Positions 54,007 through 64,000 of a stretch of DNA of 64,000 bases are shown here, in pieces (position 1 is the stretch's first letter; every line of letters starts with the position of its first letter). Origin of the DNA: Gammaproteobacteria bacterium (GTDB lineage Bacteria > Pseudomonadota > Gammaproteobacteria > DSM-16500). A model generated the notes under the pieces. It had not been told where the DNA came from. It saw only the letters and a list, made by a program, of their open reading frames with translations, and did not search any database. Where the stretch lies: NCBI GenBank assembly GCA_013287025.1, contig JABDEN010000003.1:1-64000 (forward strand), read 5' to 3'. The position numbers and the translations under genes are program-made.

Positions 54007-54229
54007 AGTGGCGTCCCTTAAAAGTGAAGTTCAATGTTAATATAACAGATATATATCACTTTCAACATTCTTGATTATCCTAATAAATTTTAGGGTTTGT
54101 ACGATTTATGTAGAGCACTATTTGAACAATAATGAAAAAAAATCACTTTTATTTGATAAAAAATATTTAAAAATAATTTTGTTGTGCTAGGATGAAATTT
54201 GTGATGCTTGACAAAAAAAGGTGACGCCC

Positions 54230-56104
54230 ATGACCATAACAACTAAACGGGGATTAGAATTAGAGATACCCGAAGCTGAAATTTTCTGCGAATTAAAATC
54301 TACCGACCAAAAAGAACGAGAAGAACAAAGGAAAGTCGCGTTCAGATTATTTGAACATTACATGGATATCCACAATCACGATAAAGCCGTCAAATACGCC
54401 ATTCTAGCCACGGGTGGGAAGCCTGCCGATTTATTTAAGTTTAATGCGTCAGATGCTTTTAATTGGTATAACGTCCTCCGGGTATTTGTTGGCTCTATTA
54501 ATCGGCTATTTACCTTTTTCAAAGCAGCATTTTTACCCATTTGGTACCCGATTACCGGGTTATTCTATGGGATCCAAGCACTGGTTGCAAAAAAAGAAGG
54601 TAATAAAGACAATACATTTTACTGGTCCGCTTGGTTGCTTTTTAACGGATTTGGAGCACTCGTCCTTTTCGGCGTACTTGCCGCAAGTGGCATCGGACTT
54701 CCTATTGCAACTTTAGCTATCGGGCTTTATAGCTTCGTTTTTGACGTCAAATGGGATGTTTACAAATATGCAACGGAAAGAGGCCAGCATGAAAAGTTAT
54801 TAAGTAAATTAAATGAAGATATCCTCAAATCCTTAGAAAACAGGTTAGATAAAGCGACACTTGATAACTTAAAAGATAAATCTAATAAAGAAATACTTTT
54901 CATTGTGAAAAATAAGTTAGATTTAGTGAATAAAACTGACGCTAAGTTATACGATCAATTACAAAATAAATTAAAAAATGACCCGCATAAAAAATTAAGA
55001 GGGTCTTTGATAAAAGACATCAAAAAAATGAAAGGCGATAGAATTGAAGCCGGCGCAATCGATACTACAATTTTGATTGGAGGTTTTTTATTCTTACTTA
55101 CACTTTCTTCTTTCTTACCACCAGTGACGGCTGTAATAGGCGCAAGTTTTATTTTCGGTGCATTCTCGTATCTCGTTGCGAAGAAAACTTATAACTCTTG
55201 GACTAGCCCCACGGGTTTTTTAAATCATTATGTGAGACAACCACTCACCAATCTTTTGACACGATGTGCGTCTCTCGTTAAAAATGCTTTACAAAAACTA
55301 CCGGAACCAAGTGTTGCGAGCTCGCCTATCGTTATGCAACATGTAAGGCCTGATTTACACATTTCTATTCCTCCTAATAATAATTTAACGAGACCTTTAC
55401 TGCTTGAAGCAGAAAGTCCAGCTTTCTCTTCTACAACTAATATAGAAAGTAAAATAGCGGTAGAAACCAAAGCTGTTTCTCAACCTTTAAGCCCTGACAT
55501 CATACAGAAATTAAATGATGCGAAAAATATTGTTGAAGGTTTTGTGAAACTTACACCGCAAGATCGAAAAAATGTTAAAGAAGTTTTAACAAAAGAAATG
55601 GGGATGGATTGGAATCAGGTTCTTCAAGTTTACATACAGAAATATAAAAGCCAAAAACAAGGAGAATTTTATACTTGCTCAATGAAACAAACGATAAAAA
55701 CTTGTTTGAATCATTTTCAATCTTTTCTCGTAGACGAGAAAAAGAAAGTTGAACTGGATATTGTTGCGATTCAAAAATTAGAAACTGAAATTAGATTTCT
55801 AAAAGCAAGGGAAGGAAAATGCACTGGTGAAAAATCAAATGATTTAGGATTAATTGCGGTTGATAAAAGTGTTTTTGAGTCTAAAGCAACAGATTTTGAT
55901 TATGCCAATCAATTCCATTTGTTAAAACTCTTAGGAATTGATAGCTATGAAAAATATCAAACCCAAGTGTCTCACTGGGAAAAATATTACAATGATACGA
56001 AAAGAATTAATTCACCATTCTTTGATCGTAGCTTACCGTGTGGTTTTGAAGCAGAAAGAGTGGATAACGCTCCATTTACGCCAAGTATTACTGTTTCAAC
56101 TTAA
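54230..56104 (+). CDS. Large hypothetical membrane protein
   Basis: A 624-residue protein that I do not recognise. The ATG at 54230 follows AAGGTGA by 5 bases. It has two hydrophobic regions: about residues 82-180 (FFKAAFLPIWYPITGLFYG; WLLFNGFGALVLFGVLAASG; ATLAIGLYSFVF), and about 273-320 (TTILIGGFLFLLTLSS; PPVTAVIGASFIFGAFSYLV). A charged helical stretch lies between them, followed by a Pro/Ser-rich linker and a helical C-terminal domain with several Cys. The architecture recalls membrane-inserting effectors, without proof. Confidence 0.55.
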   Translation: MTITTKRGLELEIPEAEIFCELKSTDQKEREEQRKVAFRLFEHYMDIHNHDKAVKYAILATGGKPADLFKFNASDAFNWYNVLRVFVGSINRLFTFFKAAFLPIWYPITGLFYGIQALVAKKEGNKDNTFYWSAWLLFNGFGALVLFGVLAASGIGLPIATLAIGLYSFVFDVKWDVYKYATERGQHEKLLSKLNEDILKSLENRLDKATLDNLKDKSNKEILFIVKNKLDLVNKTDAKLYDQLQNKLKNDPHKKLRGSLIKDIKKMKGDRIEAGAIDTTILIGGFLFLLTLSSFLPPVTAVIGASFIFGAFSYLVAKKTYNSWTSPTGFLNHYVRQPLTNLLTRCASLVKNALQKLPEPSVASSPIVMQHVRPDLHISIPPNNNLTRPLLLEAESPAFSSTTNIESKIAVETKAVSQPLSPDIIQKLNDAKNIVEGFVKLTPQDRKNVKEVLTKEMGMDWNQVLQVYIQKYKSQKQGEFYTCSMKQTIKTCLNHFQSFLVDEKKKVELDIVAIQKLETEIRFLKAREGKCTGEKSNDLGLIAVDKSVFESKATDFDYANQFHLLKLLGIDSYEKYQTQVSHWEKYYNDTKRINSPFFDRSLPCGFEAERVDNAPFTPSITVST

Positions 56105-56123
56105 ATGGTAGGTCATGGCCTCT

Positions 56124-56206
56124 ACGTCGTCCCGCGGCAAGTCCTAAGGGATCCAGAGCAGCATCGTAGGGCTTTCTGGATCCCGCGAATAAATCGCGGG
56201 ACGACG
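56124..56206. repeat. Inverted-repeat element, family R3
   Basis: Ends carry CGTCGTCCCGCGG and its inverse CGCGGGACGACG; the middle has GGATCCAGA/TCTGGATCC. It is the first of two R3 copies in a row after the membrane protein gene. Confidence 0.85.
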
Positions 56207-56239
56207 GTTGTGAGAAGAATGATTCAAAATCTGCAACAA

Positions 56240-56316
56240 CGCCGGCAAGTCCTAAGGGATCCAGAAATGCATTTACACTGCTCTGGATCCCTTAGGACTT
56301 GCCGCGGGACGACGTT
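56240..56316. repeat. Inverted-repeat element, family R3, second copy
   Basis: Perfect 22-base arms (56244-56265 with 56282-56303) plus an unpaired CGCGGGACGACG end. It lies 17 bases before the serS stop codon and probably helps end that transcript. Confidence 0.85.
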
Positions 56317-56332
56317 ATTGAGTATTAAGCGT

Positions 56333-57607
<1,275 letters not shown>

Positions 57608-57648
57608 TTAAAGTATGTATGGATGGATGTGTGTTCGAACAATCTACC

Positions 57649-57838
57649 CCCCATCCTAACCTTCCCCCACACTGCGTGGGGGGAAGGGACTTTTAGTAGA
57701 ACTTAAATTCCTTACCCCCTTGTGGGGGAAGGGACTTTTAGTAGAACTTAAATTCCTTACCCCCTTGTGGGGGAAGGGACTTTTAGTAGAACTTAAATTC
57801 CTTCCCCCCTTGTGGGGAAAGGTTAGGATGGGGGGCGG
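57649..57838. repeat. R5 element containing a 45-bp tandem repeat (about 3 copies)
   Basis: The outer ends are an inverted pair (CCCCCCATCCTAACCTT and AAGGTTAGGATGGGGG). Between them, a 45-base unit that itself ends in a CCCCC/GGGGG hairpin is repeated about three times with near identity. The minus strand reads this as a 15-residue protein repeat, which I consider non-coding. Confidence 0.88.
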
Positions 57839-58236
57839 CGCTGATTGCAAATATCCCTTATTAATTCCAACACCCCATCTAAATTTACCAAAACTTCATC
57901 ATTCCAAAAACGCTGAACTCTATATCCTTGTGCCTTTAACCATTCCGTACGTTGTTCATCATAAACTACTTGTCGAGATTCATTATGTTGTCCACCATCA
58001 AGCTCAATGATGAATCGTATCTCATGAGAAACAAAATCTACGATATAATTTCCTATGGGTGCTTGTTTGCGGAAGCGAATTCCTTCAATTTGTTTCAAGC
58101 GTATTTCTTGCCAAAGTTTTAATTCGGCATCAGACATGCACGTTCTTAAATTTCGTGCGCGGGCGATGTTTGTTTTGACCAATCTACCCCCCATCCTAAC
58201 CTTCCCCCACACTGCGCGGGGGGAAGGGACATCCAA
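57823..58236 (-). CDS. DUF559 (restriction-endonuclease-like fold) protein
   Basis: A protein of up to 137 residues. The DUF559 core is complete: ARNLRTCMSDAELKLWQEIR, then GIRFRKQAPIGNYIVDFV with the putative catalytic Asp, IELDGGQH (second catalytic acid and nearby Gln) and YRVQRFWNDEVLVNLDGVL. The family shares the fold of very-short-patch-repair endonucleases; function is unproven. The first 18 residues and the last few fall inside R5 repeats, so the real start is probably the TTG at 58182. The gene is a repeat-bounded cassette between serS and sucD. Confidence 0.82.
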   Translation of the reverse strand: MDVPSPRAVWGKVRMGGRLVKTNIARARNLRTCMSDAELKLWQEIRLKQIEGIRFRKQAPIGNYIVDFVSHEIRFIIELDGGQHNESRQVVYDEQRTEWLKAQGYRVQRFWNDEVLVNLDGVLELIRDICNQRRPPS

Positions 58237-58275
58237 TTTTCATATCTCTTTGCTCTACGTTTCGCGTGGGGAAGG
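58184..58275. repeat. R5 element
   Basis: Starts with the same CCCCCCATCCTAACCTTCCC end as the copy at 57649 and ends near CGCGTGGGGAAGGAAC. It bounds the 5' side of the DUF559 gene. Confidence 0.8.
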
Positions 58276-58307
58276 AACTAAATTATAGAATTCGGTTGTC
58301 TCCTTAA

Positions 58308-59183
58308 TTAACCACCCAACACTTCCTGCACCTTACGCCCAATTTCTGCAGGAGAACGGACGGTGTGGACACCAGCCGCCTCTAAGGCCGCGAATTTTTC
58401 AGCAGCCGTTCCTTTTCCACCCGCGATGATCGCGCCAGCATGGCCCATACGCTTACCTGCAGGAGCGGTGACACCAGCGATGTAAGAAACCACAGGCTTC
58501 GTGACATGCTTTTTAATATATTCCGCCGCTTCGTCCTCTGCTGTACCACCAATTTCACCAACCATGACGATAATTTCTGTCTTTGGATCTTTTTCAAACA
58601 AAGCGAGTACATCAACGAAATTCGTGCCTGGAATTGGATCTCCACCGATTCCCACACAAGTACTTTGTCCTAAACCTAACTCTGTCGTCTGGAACACGGC
58701 TTCGTACGTTAATGTACCAGAACGCGAAACAATACCCACTTTACCTGGTAAATGAATATAGCCTGGCATAATACCAATTTTACATTGGCCCGGCGTGATA
58801 ACGCCTGGACAGTTAGGGCCGATTAAACGCACATCTGGATGTTGATCAAGGTAAGCTTTCACTACCAACATATCTAACGTCGGGATACCTTCCGTAATAC
58901 AAACGATTAATTTAATACCCGCCTCACACGCTTCAATAATCGAATCTTTGCAAAAAGGCGCGGGAACATAAATCACAGATGCATCCGCTTTTGTTGCATC
59001 ATATGCCTCTTTGACAGTATCAAAAACCGGTAGACCCAAATGTGTCTGGCCACCTTTTTCAGGCGTCACTCCTCCGACCATCTTCGTGCCATAAGCTATC
59101 GCTTGCTCAGAATGAAGCGTGCCTTGTTTACCCGTAAAACCCTGACAAATTACTTTAGTATTTTCATCAATTAAGATACTCAT
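58308..59183 (-). CDS. sucD: Succinyl-CoA synthetase subunit alpha
   Basis: ADP/GDP-forming subunit that turns succinyl-CoA into succinate with substrate-level phosphorylation. It is 291 residues: the CoA-binding Rossmann domain ([19 protein letters not shown] at residues 11-29, read as GFTGKQGT) and the ligase domain with the phosphohistidine in [16 protein letters not shown]. It overlaps the sucC stop by 4 bases (ATGA). It is the last gene of the sucABCD operon. Confidence 0.97.
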   Translation of the reverse strand: MSILIDENTKVICQGFTGKQGTLHSEQAIAYGTKMVGGVTPEKGGQTHLGLPVFDTVKEAYDATKADASVIYVPAPFCKDSIIEACEAGIKLIVCITEGIPTLDMLVVKAYLDQHPDVRLIGPNCPGVITPGQCKIGIMPGYIHLPGKVGIVSRSGTLTYEAVFQTTELGLGQSTCVGIGGDPIPGTNFVDVLALFEKDPKTEIIVMVGEIGGTAEDEAAEYIKKHVTKPVVSYIAGVTAPAGKRMGHAGAIIAGGKGTAAEKFAALEAAGVHTVRSPAEIGRKVQEVLGG

Positions 59184-60349
59184 TTTGCACCACCTGCCGC
59201 TGCTACCACTTTTTTCGCAGCATCAGTAAAACTTTCTGCTGCAATAATATTTAAACCACTTTCTTTTAATTTTTTTGCGCCCAATTCCGCGTTATTACCT
59301 TCGAGTCGCACAACAACTGGCAAGGAAGTGCCTACTTCAGCCACGGCGCCAATAATGCCATCTGCAATCAAATCACAACGGACAATGCCACCGAAAATAT
59401 TAACGAGAATCGCTTTAACGTTTTCGTCAGACAAAATAATTTTGAAAGCTTCCGTGACACGTTCTTTAGTTGCGCCACCCCCAACATCTAAGAAATTCGC
59501 AGGATTGCCGCCGTGCAATTTCACGATATCCATGGTAGCCATCGCGAGACCTGCACCATTTACCATACAACCGATGTTGCCATCTAATGCGATGTAATTG
59601 AGTTCCCAATCGCGTGCACGATTTTCGCGTTCGTCTTCTTGTGACGTATCACGAAATTCACGTAATTCTGGCTGACGATACATGGCGTTGTCATCAATAT
59701 TGATCTTTCCATCGAGACACAATAAGTTGCCTTGCTCCGTAATCACCAATGGATTGATTTCTAATAAACTTAAATCACAATCCTGAAACATTTTGCCTAG
59801 ACCTAACAAAATTTTAGAAAATTGTTTAATCTGATCGCCTTTCAAACCCAATGCAAAAGCCAATTGTCTAGCTTGGAAAGCTTGAATGCCAACCAATGGA
59901 TCGACCACCGCGGTGAGAATTTTTTCAGGTGTTTCGTGTGCCACTTTTTCAATGTCCACACCACCTTCGGTAGATGCCATGAAAACGACGCGTTGTTTAG
60001 CACGATCAATTACTGCGCCTAAATATAATTCTTTCGCAATGTCACTCGTTTCTTCAATTAATACTTGATGAACGGGTTGGCCTTCGGCAGTCGTTTGATA
60101 AGTCACTAAACGCTTACCAATTAAGTTTTTGACGACTTCTGCCAATTCCGCTTTATCTTTTACTAATTTAACCCCACCCGCTTTGCCGCGACCGCCAGCA
60201 TGTACTTGCGCTTTGACAACCCAACGTTTGGTTTTTAATTTATCTGCAATAGCTGAAGCTTCTTCGATATTCCATGCCACCTCGCCAAAAGGCACTGGTA
60301 ATCCATATTTCGCCAATAATTTTTTGGCTTGGTATTCATGTAAATTCAT
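59180..60349 (-). CDS. sucC: Succinyl-CoA synthetase subunit beta
   Basis: The 389-residue nucleotide-binding beta subunit. It begins [20 protein letters not shown]; the ATP-grasp domain has [19 protein letters not shown], and the C-terminal domain has [22 protein letters not shown] and [10 protein letters not shown]. It works with SucD. GGAGAG lies before the ATG. The 97 bases between sucB and sucC contain an R5 element. Confidence 0.97.
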   Translation of the reverse strand: MNLHEYQAKKLLAKYGLPVPFGEVAWNIEEASAIADKLKTKRWVVKAQVHAGGRGKAGGVKLVKDKAELAEVVKNLIGKRLVTYQTTAEGQPVHQVLIEETSDIAKELYLGAVIDRAKQRVVFMASTEGGVDIEKVAHETPEKILTAVVDPLVGIQAFQARQLAFALGLKGDQIKQFSKILLGLGKMFQDCDLSLLEINPLVITEQGNLLCLDGKINIDDNAMYRQPELREFRDTSQEDERENRARDWELNYIALDGNIGCMVNGAGLAMATMDIVKLHGGNPANFLDVGGGATKERVTEAFKIILSDENVKAILVNIFGGIVRCDLIADGIIGAVAEVGTSLPVVVRLEGNNAELGAKKLKESGLNIIAAESFTDAAKKVVAAAGGAK

Positions 60350-60388
60350 CTTTCTCTCCGAATAACTGGATTATTTATTGAGCTCACA

Positions 60389-60437
60389 ACATCCCCCCAT
60401 CCCAACCTTCCCCCACGCTCTCGCGAGGGGAAGGGGA
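60389..60437. repeat. R5-type element inside the suc operon
   Basis: CCCCCCATCCCAACCTTCCCC followed by an inverted GCGAGGGGAAGGGG; a short copy between sucB and sucC. It may attenuate or process the operon transcript. Confidence 0.75.
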
Positions 60438-60446
60438 ATCGAAATT

Positions 60447-61634
60447 TTATATCTCGAGCAACATGCGCGCGGGATCTTCAAGGAAGTCTTTGATCATCAC
60501 TAAAAATGTCACGGATTCTTTACCGTCAATGATGCGATGATCATAAGAAAGTGCAACATACATCATGGGACGAATGACAATTTGTCCGTCAATAACGACT
60601 GGTCTTTCTTCAATCTTATGCATACCTAAAATTGCACTTTGTGGCGCATTAATAATGGGTGTTGCTAGCAATGACCCGAATACCCCACCATTCGTAATTG
60701 AGAAAGTACCGCCCTGCATTTCTTCTAAGGTTAATTTGCCATTACGTGCTTTCGCTGCATAATCCGCAATTTGCATTTCGATTTCAGCCAGGGATAATTG
60801 ATCTGCATCTCGGATAACGGGCACCACTAATCCACGATCTGTCGAAACCGCAACGCCAATATCATAATATCCATGATAAACAATATCATTGCCATCAATG
60901 GAGGCATTCACTGCAGGAGAACGTTTTAAAGCTTCCACAGCCGCTTTCACAAAAAACGACATAAAACCTAATCGAATATTATGTGTCTTTTCAAACTTAT
61001 CTTTATATTTGTTGCGTAACTCCATGACATTTTTCAAATTAATTTCATTGAAAGTTGTCAACATCGCGGTATTTTGCGTCACATCCAATAAACGTTCTGC
61101 GATACGTGCACGGATACGAGTCATTGGAACGCGTTTTTCGGTGCGGCCATTTAATGCGCCAGCATCTACGGAGATTTGCGGTTTAGCTGTAGTTGCGCCA
61201 ACGAGATTTTCTTTCGTAATACGACCACCTTTGCCAGTCCCCTCTACTTTAGAAACATCAATATCATGTTCTTGCACGACACGACGAACGGAGGGGCTTA
61301 AGGCAGGAGCGGATGCTTCTGATTTTTTAGTCGCAGGTGCTTCTTCAGACTTAGACGGGGTTTCAGTTTCCGCTTTAGCTTTTTTCGCACCACCACCCCC
61401 TTCTTCAATCACCGCAATGATTTGGTTGGCTTGAACAACGTCGCCAGATTTTTTAATAATTTCCTTTAAAATACCGTCAACTGGCGCTGGAACCTCAAGC
61501 ATGACTTTATCAGTTTCAAGGTCAACTAAGTTTTCATCTCGGGAAACCGAATCCCCCGCTTTCTTATGCCATACTGAAACGGTCGCATCAGCGATCGATT
61601 CAGGTAACATAGGAACTTTTACTTCGATAGTCAT
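60447..61634 (-). CDS. sucB: 2-oxoglutarate dehydrogenase E2 (dihydrolipoamide succinyltransferase)
   Basis: Core of the 2-oxoglutarate dehydrogenase complex. The 395-residue protein has an N-terminal lipoyl domain with K43 in [14 protein letters not shown], a Lys/Ala/Glu-rich linker (about 85-112), the E1/E3-binding domain ([22 protein letters not shown] read in two parts) and a C-terminal catalytic domain ending with [12 protein letters not shown] (catalytic His). AAGGAA precedes the ATG. An R3 repeat separates it from sucA. The shared E3 gene (lpdA) is not in the window. Confidence 0.97.
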   Translation of the reverse strand: MTIEVKVPMLPESIADATVSVWHKKAGDSVSRDENLVDLETDKVMLEVPAPVDGILKEIIKKSGDVVQANQIIAVIEEGGGGAKKAKAETETPSKSEEAPATKKSEASAPALSPSVRRVVQEHDIDVSKVEGTGKGGRITKENLVGATTAKPQISVDAGALNGRTEKRVPMTRIRARIAERLLDVTQNTAMLTTFNEINLKNVMELRNKYKDKFEKTHNIRLGFMSFFVKAAVEALKRSPAVNASIDGNDIVYHGYYDIGVAVSTDRGLVVPVIRDADQLSLAEIEMQIADYAAKARNGKLTLEEMQGGTFSITNGGVFGSLLATPIINAPQSAILGMHKIEERPVVIDGQIVIRPMMYVALSYDHRIIDGKESVTFLVMIKDFLEDPARMLLEI

Positions 61635-61666
61635 ATGTGGTTCCTTAACTAATTTAAAAATTTAAA

Positions 61667-61746
61667 CGTCGTCCCGCGGCTTGTCCGCGGGATCCAGAGC
61701 GGCGTCGAAAGTTTTCTGGATCCCGCGGACAAGCCGCGGGACGACG
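61667..61746. repeat. Inverted-repeat element, family R3, perfect arms, inside the suc operon
   Basis: Perfect 32-base arms beginning CGTCGTCCCGCGGC around a 16-base loop, between sucA and sucB. A hairpin this strong within an operon should affect read-through or mRNA stability. Confidence 0.93.
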
Positions 61747-61757
61747 GGTTGTATTTA

Positions 61758-64000
61758 TTATCCCAACGCATCTTTTAAAATCTTCGCCTGTTCTCTCAAA
61801 TGCACCGAGTTATATCCACCAGAAGGTGCTGCCATGGAAGGTCGTCCGATATATCTTATGTCGCGCTTTTGACCCAAACATTCGCGTAAACTGTATTGAA
61901 TACTATTCCAAGCACCCTGATTTTCCGGTTCTTCCTGACACCATACGAAATCTTTCACATGGGCGTAAGGTAGAAGAATGGTCTTTAAAAATTGATCCGG
62001 GAATGGATATAGTTGTTCGAGGCGAATCAAAGCAATATTATTTAATTTTTCTTCACGTCTTTTTTCTAATAATTCGTAGTATATCTTACCTGAACAGAAA
62101 ATAACACGTTCGATATTTTTTGCATTCGTGCTTTCTAATTCAGGAATAACTAACTGAAACTCGCCTTCTGCCAATTCATCTAAACTGGATACCGCGAGCG
62201 GATTACGCAATAAACTCTTCGGTGTCATGATAATTAAAGGTTTGCGATAAGGTCTAACCATTTGCCGACGAAGCAAATGGAAAATTTGCGCAGGCGTACT
62301 AGGCACACAAACTTGCATATTATTTTGCGCGCAAAGTTGCAAATATCGCTCTAATCGCGCCGAAGAATGTTCTGGACCAATTCCTTCTTGACCATGCGGA
62401 AGCAGTAATACTAACCCACATAATCTTCCCCATTTTTGTTCGCCAGAACTGATAAATTGATCGATGACCACTTGCGCGCCATTGGCAAAATCCCCAAATT
62501 GCGCTTCCCAAATATCCAAATTATTGGGCTCGGTTGATGAAAATCCGTATTCAAAAGCCATTACCGCTTCTTCGGATAACAAAGAATCGACAATATTAAT
62601 TTGCGCTTGATTTTCGGAAAGGTTGCTGAGAGGAATATATAAATTATCCGTTTTTTGATCATGTAATACGGCATGACGATGCGCAAAAGTCCCGCGCGCT
62701 GCATCTTGACCACAGAGTCGAATCGGAAAACCTTCTTCGAGCAAGGTTGCATATGCCATCGTTTCTGCATATCCCCAGTTTAATGGAGTTTCACCATCCG
62801 TCATTTTTTGACGTGCTTCCATCATTTTTTTGACTTGCGGTTGTAACACAAATCCTTCGGGAAGTGTTTCGAGTTTTTTACTAATTTTTTTCAATTGATT
62901 CAAAGGAACTGCCGTCACTGCTTTATCAGTCCATTTTGTGCCGATAAAAGGTGCCCAACGATTCGTGTACTCATAACCCTCATGATTCGCTGAATTATCA
63001 ACAACTGATTTACCTTCATCTAATTTTTTACGATAAGCATCAACTAATTCTTTCTCTTTATTCGCATCAATAACGCCTTGTTCCACCAATTTGGTAGCGT
63101 ACATTGTCGCAACGGTTGGCATCGCTTTAATAATTTGATACATGATAGGTTGTGTCGCAGAAGGCTCATCGGCTTCATTGTGGCCATGACGACGATAGCA
63201 CACGAGATCAATGACGATATCTTTTTTGAAACGGTCACGATAATCTGCCGCAACTGATGCTGCAAACACTGCCGCTTCCGGATCATTGCCATTCACATGT
63301 AAAACAGGTGCTTGCACCATTTTCGCAACATCCGTGCAATAAATACTTGAACGCGCGTCTGCCGGATTGCTAATAGTGAAACCAACTTGGTTATTAATCA
63401 CAATATGTATCGAACCACCGACCCAAAACCAGCGTGCTTGAGACATGCTGAATGTTTCCATCACCACGCCTTGACCCGCAAATGCCGCATCGCCATGAAT
63501 CTGGATTGGCATAACGTATTTACGATCGGTATCTTTACGTCTACGTTGACGCGCACGTACCGAACCTTGAACGACGGGTGACACAATTTCTAAGTGCGAT
63601 GGATTGAATGCAAGCGCAACGTGTAAAGCACCATTGTCAGAAGTAAGATCTGTTGAAAAACCTAAATGGTATTTCACATCGCCTGACTGATCTTCTTGAT
63701 GCCCCTGATCTTCAAAATGTTCGAAAATTTTGGACGGCGCTTTTCCTAAAATATTGACGAGCACATTCAATCGACCACGATGTGCCATCCCGATCACTAA
63801 ATCTTTTAATCCACTCGCCATCCCTCGAGTGACGATGGTATCCATTAAAGGAATTAAGCTATCGCCACCTTCCAATGAAAAACGTTTTTGGCCGACATAC
63901 TTTAAACCTAAATATTTTTCGAGGCCATCAGCGACCACAAGGCGATCTAAAATCCGCAATTTTGTAGCTTTATCCAAGGAATAATTCGCCCAACCTTTTT
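61758..64000 (-). CDS. sucA: 2-oxoglutarate dehydrogenase E1, C-terminal part (5' end outside window)
   Basis: Thiamin-diphosphate decarboxylase that loads succinyl groups on SucB. The reading frame is open at the window end, so about 747 residues of a protein that is usually about 930 long are seen. Key parts present: GMAHRGRLNVLVN, the HGDAAFAGQGVVMET cofactor region, INNQVGFTISNP, CYRRHGHNEADEP, GQDAARGTFAHRHAVLHDQ, and EFQLVIPE with a C-terminal GRPSMAAPSGG. It heads the sucABCD operon. Confidence 0.96.
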   Translation of the reverse strand, partial: KGWANYSLDKATKLRILDRLVVADGLEKYLGLKYVGQKRFSLEGGDSLIPLMDTIVTRGMASGLKDLVIGMAHRGRLNVLVNILGKAPSKIFEHFEDQGHQEDQSGDVKYHLGFSTDLTSDNGALHVALAFNPSHLEIVSPVVQGSVRARQRRRKDTDRKYVMPIQIHGDAAFAGQGVVMETFSMSQARWFWVGGSIHIVINNQVGFTISNPADARSSIYCTDVAKMVQAPVLHVNGNDPEAAVFAASVAADYRDRFKKDIVIDLVCYRRHGHNEADEPSATQPIMYQIIKAMPTVATMYATKLVEQGVIDANKEKELVDAYRKKLDEGKSVVDNSANHEGYEYTNRWAPFIGTKWTDKAVTAVPLNQLKKISKKLETLPEGFVLQPQVKKMMEARQKMTDGETPLNWGYAETMAYATLLEEGFPIRLCGQDAARGTFAHRHAVLHDQKTDNLYIPLSNLSENQAQINIVDSLLSEEAVMAFEYGFSSTEPNNLDIWEAQFGDFANGAQVVIDQFISSGEQKWGRLCGLVLLLPHGQEGIGPEHSSARLERYLQLCAQNNMQVCVPSTPAQIFHLLRRQMVRPYRKPLIIMTPKSLLRNPLAVSSLDELAEGEFQLVIPELESTNAKNIERVIFCSGKIYYELLEKRREEKLNNIALIRLEQLYPFPDQFLKTILLPYAHVKDFVWCQEEPENQGAWNSIQYSLRECLGQKRDIRYIGRPSMAAPSGGYNSVHLREQAKILKDALG

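Noticed and set aside
57656..57850. Open frame with a 15-residue protein repeat
   Set aside because: It is the translation of the 45-base tandem repeat in an R5 element, with no ribosome site and no coding signal.

Overview
The window is AT-rich, gene-dense gammaproteobacterial chromosome. Its housekeeping genes (accD, adk, truA, lpxH, serS, sucABCD, the large NAD-glutamate dehydrogenase) and its many eukaryote-like proteins point to an intracellular member of the Legionellales or a close relative, such as the Coxiella/Legionella/Rickettsiella/Berkiella group. This placement is inferred from gene content only. I saw no rRNA, tRNA or CRISPR array.

Layout. 1-5635 (+): the 3' part of an NAD-glutamate dehydrogenase, a dehalogenase-like hydrolase with an altered nucleophile, asd, a FimV C-terminal-like protein and truA. 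5673-11259: two divergent CHASE4 sensor proteins. One is a complete kinase; the other lacks its ATPase domain and is translationally coupled to a receiver-kinase. 11364-18962: accD, a SPOR-domain protein, yjbQ, lysR/lpxH, a conserved hypothetical gene, adk, a DUF2147 protein, a secreted GDSL lipase and a single Hpt protein. 19288-36256: accessory region with a tyrosine recombinase, large membrane or coiled-coil proteins, a 2046-residue TPR protein containing a 1.8 kb internal duplication, a DinJ/YafQ toxin-antitoxin locus with a second solitary toxin, and an ankyrin protein ending in a CaaX box. 36347-42727 (-): an MFS exporter, an aldehyde dehydrogenase and two DAACS transporters around a GNAT gene. 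42969-44286 (+): the most striking locus, a longin plus R-SNARE-like protein followed directly by a membrane-anchored DOT1-like methyltransferase. 44528-47400: an epimerase, a phosphodiester glycosidase and an unknown protein. 47567-53848 (+): a tyrosine catabolic operon (hpd, fah, maiA, aminotransferase, hmgA, permease). 53893-56104: a tiny histone-like protein and a large membrane protein. 56333-64000 (-): serS, a repeat-bounded DUF559 gene and the sucABCD operon, with sucA running off the end.

How the genes fit together. The tyrosine operon yields fumarate and acetoacetate, glutamate dehydrogenase yields 2-oxoglutarate, and SucABCD carries 2-oxoglutarate to succinate. This fits an amino-acid-fuelled lifestyle, supported by several amino-acid or dicarboxylate transporters. 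The SNARE-like, ankyrin-CaaX, TPR and membrane-hairpin proteins are candidates for secreted host-directed effectors, but no secretion system is visible here.

The genome is peppered with families of 33-120 bp inverted-repeat elements, most of them long hairpins between genes. Several overlap gene ends and supply the last codons and the stop.
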